A stretch of 9,377 bases of DNA from Myxococcales bacterium (GTDB lineage: Bacteria > Myxococcota > Polyangia > Polyangiales > Polyangiaceae). Below are positions 7,101 through 9,377 of this stretch, in pieces; positions within the stretch are counted from its first letter, which is position 1; the number at the start of each line of letters is the position of its first letter. The stretch covers positions 1 through 9,377 of the forward strand of contig PLXW01000179.1 in the NCBI GenBank assembly GCA_003151595.1, given 5' to 3'. The notes under the pieces were generated by a model. It did no database searches. It saw only the letters and a list, made by a program, of their open reading frames with translations, and was not told the origin of the DNA. The position numbers and the translations under genes are program-made.

Positions 7101-9377
7101 GGCGCGCGCGTTCGCGGAGAGGCTGTCGTCGCCCGCCGCCCGCTGCGAGCGTTCTTCGAGCCGTTCGGTCCTCCCGGCCGCTTCGCAGACGGCGCGCAGC
7201 TCGGTCTCCAGCGGCGCGGCCTCTCCGTCCTTCGCCAGGTCGAGGGCGCGTTCGAGCGGCTCGATCGCCAGATCGTTCGCCCCTTCGCGCACCAGCTCGC
7301 GCGCGTGCGCGACCAGCGCTTCCACGCGCCGCGCGTTCGAGACGTGCTTGGCGAGCTTGGGGGCGAGCGTCGCGTCGTCGGTGTCTCGCACGGCGGCGTC
7401 GGCGGCGCGAACGAGGGCGTCGTCGTCGGGATCGCGCGTCGCCGCGGTGACCATCGCGCGGGCGTGAAGCGCGCGATCGCCGCACGCCTCGGCGATCGCG
7501 CCGACGAGCCGCCACGCGGGCGCGCCCACGTTCGCGTAAGGGAGATCGCAGATCTGGAGTGCGCGCGCGAGCAGCGACGGGGCGCCGTCGGAGGCGGCGA
7601 AACGCGGCGCGAGCGGGATCAGCTTCGCGAACTCTTCGAGGTCGGCGTCCATCGTGAGCGCGCGCAAGACGAGGTCTCCGCTCGACTCCACGTCGGCGAA
7701 CACGTCGAGGAGGACCGCCGCCAGCGCGATCGCGATGCGCCCGCCTTCGGGTCCTTCGAGCCCTTCGCTGATCTTGTTGGCCGCGCGCGCGAAGCGGAGG
7801 AGCAGAGACTCGCGCTCGTCGGGAAGCGCCGCCAGGAGATCGCGCGCGGCGTCGGCCAGGAGCGCGATCGTCGTGAGCTCCGGCGAGACGAGCGACGCGC
7901 GGAGGAGTACCTCGACCCGCTCGCGCATCCCCTCCTCGTCTCTGCCGAGGATCGTCGCCGCGCGGAGCAGCCACCCGGCGCGCCTCTGCGCCGTGCCGCT
8001 CTGAAGGGCCACGCGCTCGATCGTGCGCACGGCGGTGGCGCGATCCGAAGCCCGCTCGGCCGCGCGGGCGAGCAAGACGAACGTCGTCCCTTCCGACGGG
8101 ACCGCGGAGAAAGCTTCCGCTGCATGCTTCAAGGCGAGCTCCGCGTCGCCGCGCTGCTCGAAGAAGCGCGCCGCACGGTAGTGCGCCGCGCGACGGCCGA
8201 AGCGACCGAGCGCGCGCGCGCCGACCGCGTCGTAGAGCGGAGACATCTCCAGCGTGCGCCCGGCCGAGATGCTCCCGCGCTCGGCGATCGCCAGCGCATC
8301 GGCCAGCGACGGGTTGCGCTCGAGCGCGCCCGCGGCCAGCTCGAAGGCCCTCGCCCCGTCGCCCAGGGCCAGCGCCATGCGCGCCGCTTCGGCCGCGATT
8401 CCGCCGGCGCGCGAGACCACGGTCTCTTCGGCGAGCTGCGCGAGGAGCACCGAGAGCGCGAACGCCGGGTCCTCGAACCGCGTGAGATCGGCGCCGAGCG
8501 CCGCCGCGTTCCCGGTGAGCACCGCCGCGCGAACGAACGCGCGCGCGCCGCCCGTGCGATCGCGCGCCAGCTCCCACAGCGACGCGCCGAGCTGACGAAG
8601 CGTCGTCCCCGCCACGGCAATTTCCCCCTTGGCGACGGCGAGCGTGGCGCGCGCTTCGAGGAACGCGATCTCGGCGTCGGGCCCCAGGCGCGCTTCGGCC
8701 AGCGCGTCGAGGTTCGCTTCGAAGCCGCGCACGTCGAACCCGTCGCGCATGGCCCGCTCGATGGCGCGTGCCTCTCCGTCGCGATCACCCATGCGCGCGC
8801 GGCGCTTCACGAGCTCGGCGTGCAACGCGCCGCGATCGGCCGTGGGGGCGCCGATGGCGATCCATCGCTCGAGGATCGCCGCGCCGAACGCTTCATCGCG
8901 CGCCGTCTCGGCGACGTGGACCATCGCTTCGCGGAGCGCGTCGTGCCGCGGACCGAACACGTCGAGCGCGCGACGCGCGACCACGCCGGCTTGCGAGGCG
9001 TCGATCGCCGCAAGCTCGCGCAACGCCGACGCCACCGGCGCAGCGAGCGATCCCGCGGGCTGCGCCTGCGAGAGCGACCACGTGAGCGCGTCGGCCAGGC
9101 GCGAGGCGTCGCGCGTCTTGACCGCGCGCGTGAGGAGGGCGTCGATCGCCGACGGGTCTCCGGGCCGCAGCGAGACCAGGCGCTGCGTCCACGTCACGGC
9201 CGCGTTCGCGTCGCCCGCGCGATCCAGCGCGTCGGCCAGCGCTGCGCACCACGACGCGCGCGGCCCCATCGCAGCGATCGCGCGCTCGTAGGCCGACGCC
9301 GCTTCGCGCGCGGGCGATCCGCTCGCCGACTCCGCCAGCACGACGATGCAGCGCGCGCCGTTCGCGTCGGCGATCGC
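4125..9377 (-). CDS. Giant TPR-type repeat protein with conserved C-terminal domain (5'-truncated by window edge)
   Basis: The frame is open from the right edge to a TAG at 4125-4127, giving at least 1750 residues. The first in-window start-like codon (GTG at 9341) has coding-style sequence before it (AIADANGARCIV), so the N-terminus lies outside. Residues about 1-1440 are successive helical hairpins of TPR type, Ala/Arg/Glu-rich, with clear units such as AAEELVLLLTEFPDNENALSYLADLYDRIG cut here into ENALSYLADLYDRIGA and AAYERAIAAMGPRASWCAAL-like starts. A Pro-rich break (PGAGPLPPPSLAAQ) near 1455 precedes a non-repeat C-terminal domain of about 270 residues containing ERITPG, an HALGH motif (1580-1584), NALLAGFGP and RRVALFIAGDFGFAARAFL. 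I recognise this tail from other myxobacterial TPR giants, where it has no assigned function. A scaffold role for protein complexes is inferred from the TPRs. It probably leads a four-gene transcription unit. Confidence 0.82.
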   Translation of the reverse strand, partial: AIADANGARCIVVLAESASGSPAREAASAYERAIAAMGPRASWCAALADALDRAGDANAAVTWTQRLVSLRPGDPSAIDALLTRAVKTRDASRLADALTWSLSQAQPAGSLAAPVASALRELAAIDASQAGVVARRALDVFGPRHDALREAMVHVAETARDEAFGAAILERWIAIGAPTADRGALHAELVKRRARMGDRDGEARAIERAMRDGFDVRGFEANLDALAEARLGPDAEIAFLEARATLAVAKGEIAVAGTTLRQLGASLWELARDRTGGARAFVRAAVLTGNAAALGADLTRFEDPAFALSVLLAQLAEETVVSRAGGIAAEAARMALALGDGARAFELAAGALERNPSLADALAIAERGSISAGRTLEMSPLYDAVGARALGRFGRRAAHYRAARFFEQRGDAELALKHAAEAFSAVPSEGTTFVLLARAAERASDRATAVRTIERVALQSGTAQRRAGWLLRAATILGRDEEGMRERVEVLLRASLVSPELTTIALLADAARDLLAALPDERESLLLRFARAANKISEGLEGPEGGRIAIALAAVLLDVFADVESSGDLVLRALTMDADLEEFAKLIPLAPRFAASDGAPSLLARALQICDLPYANVGAPAWRLVGAIAEACGDRALHARAMVTAATRDPDDDALVRAADAAVRDTDDATLAPKLAKHVSNARRVEALVAHARELVREGANDLAIEPLERALDLAKDGEAAPLETELRAVCEAAGRTERLEERSQRAAGDDSLSANARAGHWAQIAASRERREDLAGAASALFEAAVLEPASIERWSAVERIASEAKRHDLRAHALEEIASRVTAGARIDVMRRLARAHEEAGDGRAAERAWQEVWDADPSDEEADHAIESVVVARGDYVALAEHLGRRTERLSTQSGSRDALRALRLRRAVILEQRLNRAEDAAEELVLLLTEFPDNENALSYLADLYDRIGASDKSAPLWRKVASLAREPSRKLELELRAANASRAAGDLAAALGHVHAVLEKEPTHRDAAVMRVEVARAMKDDRELGAALDQLSNIADDLGARCELLIEAAQAAARAHDAGTAVARAQKAAKLAPSRAAAQLYARGLEYRVRGAGSPDDAKTTIEELGKVEGQLVPDDAALQAFLLAEAFDARQGGGAGLHRLIAAEKQFGPHAIVSLGLAERLVAQWKFADAVPHFARALAGELLGLRKRGSVALAGSDAAMRVEDHEAALRFLDLAALEVDSRQAALRKLATIVTSKGDVGRSRAVLLELARAANGEDRARTLAQLARVLMASGTSEERAESVRIFEEAVTSAPHGGVLRAQLENELDALRKRPSFFPRVPDPVVDEPPLRSTPVDFTTLERAAKEAQTPSERSRAQLAIARGHIESGALGAAEMILWAALDEGSAEAGEILAPLVERDPARTGDRVKVHRSLVDLVPGHVGRLEGLRAAAMADHNPTYARAIEHVLRAFDPGAGPLPPPSLAAQIEQPGILAHLTRPSIDANVEPLAVTWEAAFALFAKTPIAYAITGVERITPGPSSPIARLYMSSLRVLGVPKLPLFYRRTTTPLTASVALTHPASALVIGDAQEDSTELRHALGHSLCGALPPHVLLLGLEEARARVVWNALLAGFGPSDGARGVEKQASTLAEQFWNAIPSRAQRKLKELLVNASAQDFDLVLAAARQSARRVALFIAGDFGFAARAFLREKKDEHETITGDELRLLCGEHAPLADLLRLAVSPEYADARWHPAAPGSRNSAPSGRRAIL

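Larger units (their letters stand above)
1055..9377 (-). other. Putative four-gene transcription unit: giant TPR, exported protein, lipoprotein, TerB-like
   Basis: All four minus-strand genes run in the same direction with gaps of 5 bp, a 4-bp overlap and 39 bp (using the ATG at 1612). No intergenic space is long enough to hold a separate promoter or terminator. The promoter must lie beyond the right edge. The unit ends against the repeat-dense convergent gap. Membership is inferred from spacing only. Confidence 0.7.

Overview
This is a high-GC window with long overlapping shadow ORFs in several frames. Its protein content points to Myxococcota, most likely a polyangial (Sorangium/Sandaracinus-like) genome. 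The pointers are very long Ala/Arg-rich TPR-type proteins, one carrying a C-terminal block I associate with myxobacterial TPR giants, and exported proteins with Asp-Ala-Gly-Pro tails, Cys-rich N-termini and carboxypeptidase-regulatory-like beta-sandwiches. The assignment rests on protein character alone; there is no rRNA or marker gene here.

Layout. (1) Bases 1-717, plus strand: the 3' end of a TPR-like helical protein whose start lies upstream of the window. (2) Bases 718-1054: a gene-free gap between two convergent gene ends. It is not ordinary spacer: it is visibly less GC-rich (811-1010 is about 53% GC by hand count) and packed with short direct and inverted repeats. These include an imperfect 62-bp inverted repeat (833-894 / 933-994) and a perfect 11-bp-stem hairpin (827-853). 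(3) Bases 1055-9377, minus strand: a tightly packed four-gene set read right to left. It consists of a giant TPR protein (open at the right edge, at least 1750 residues), a 191-residue exported protein with an acidic tail (5-bp gap), a 631-residue multi-domain beta-sandwich lipoprotein (ATGA stop/start overlap), and a TerB-like cytosolic protein of about 185 residues (39-bp gap).

How the genes may work together. The spacing argues that the four minus-strand genes are one transcription unit whose promoter is off the right edge. Two products carry export signals, one is a large TPR scaffold, and one is a small TerB-fold protein of the kind usually linked to membrane-associated stress or metal-sensing systems. 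A joint envelope-associated role is inference only, and nothing in the sequence assigns a pathway. No tRNA, rRNA, CRISPR, transposase or phage gene was seen. The most unexplained piece of DNA is the repeat-dense convergent gap at 718-1054.
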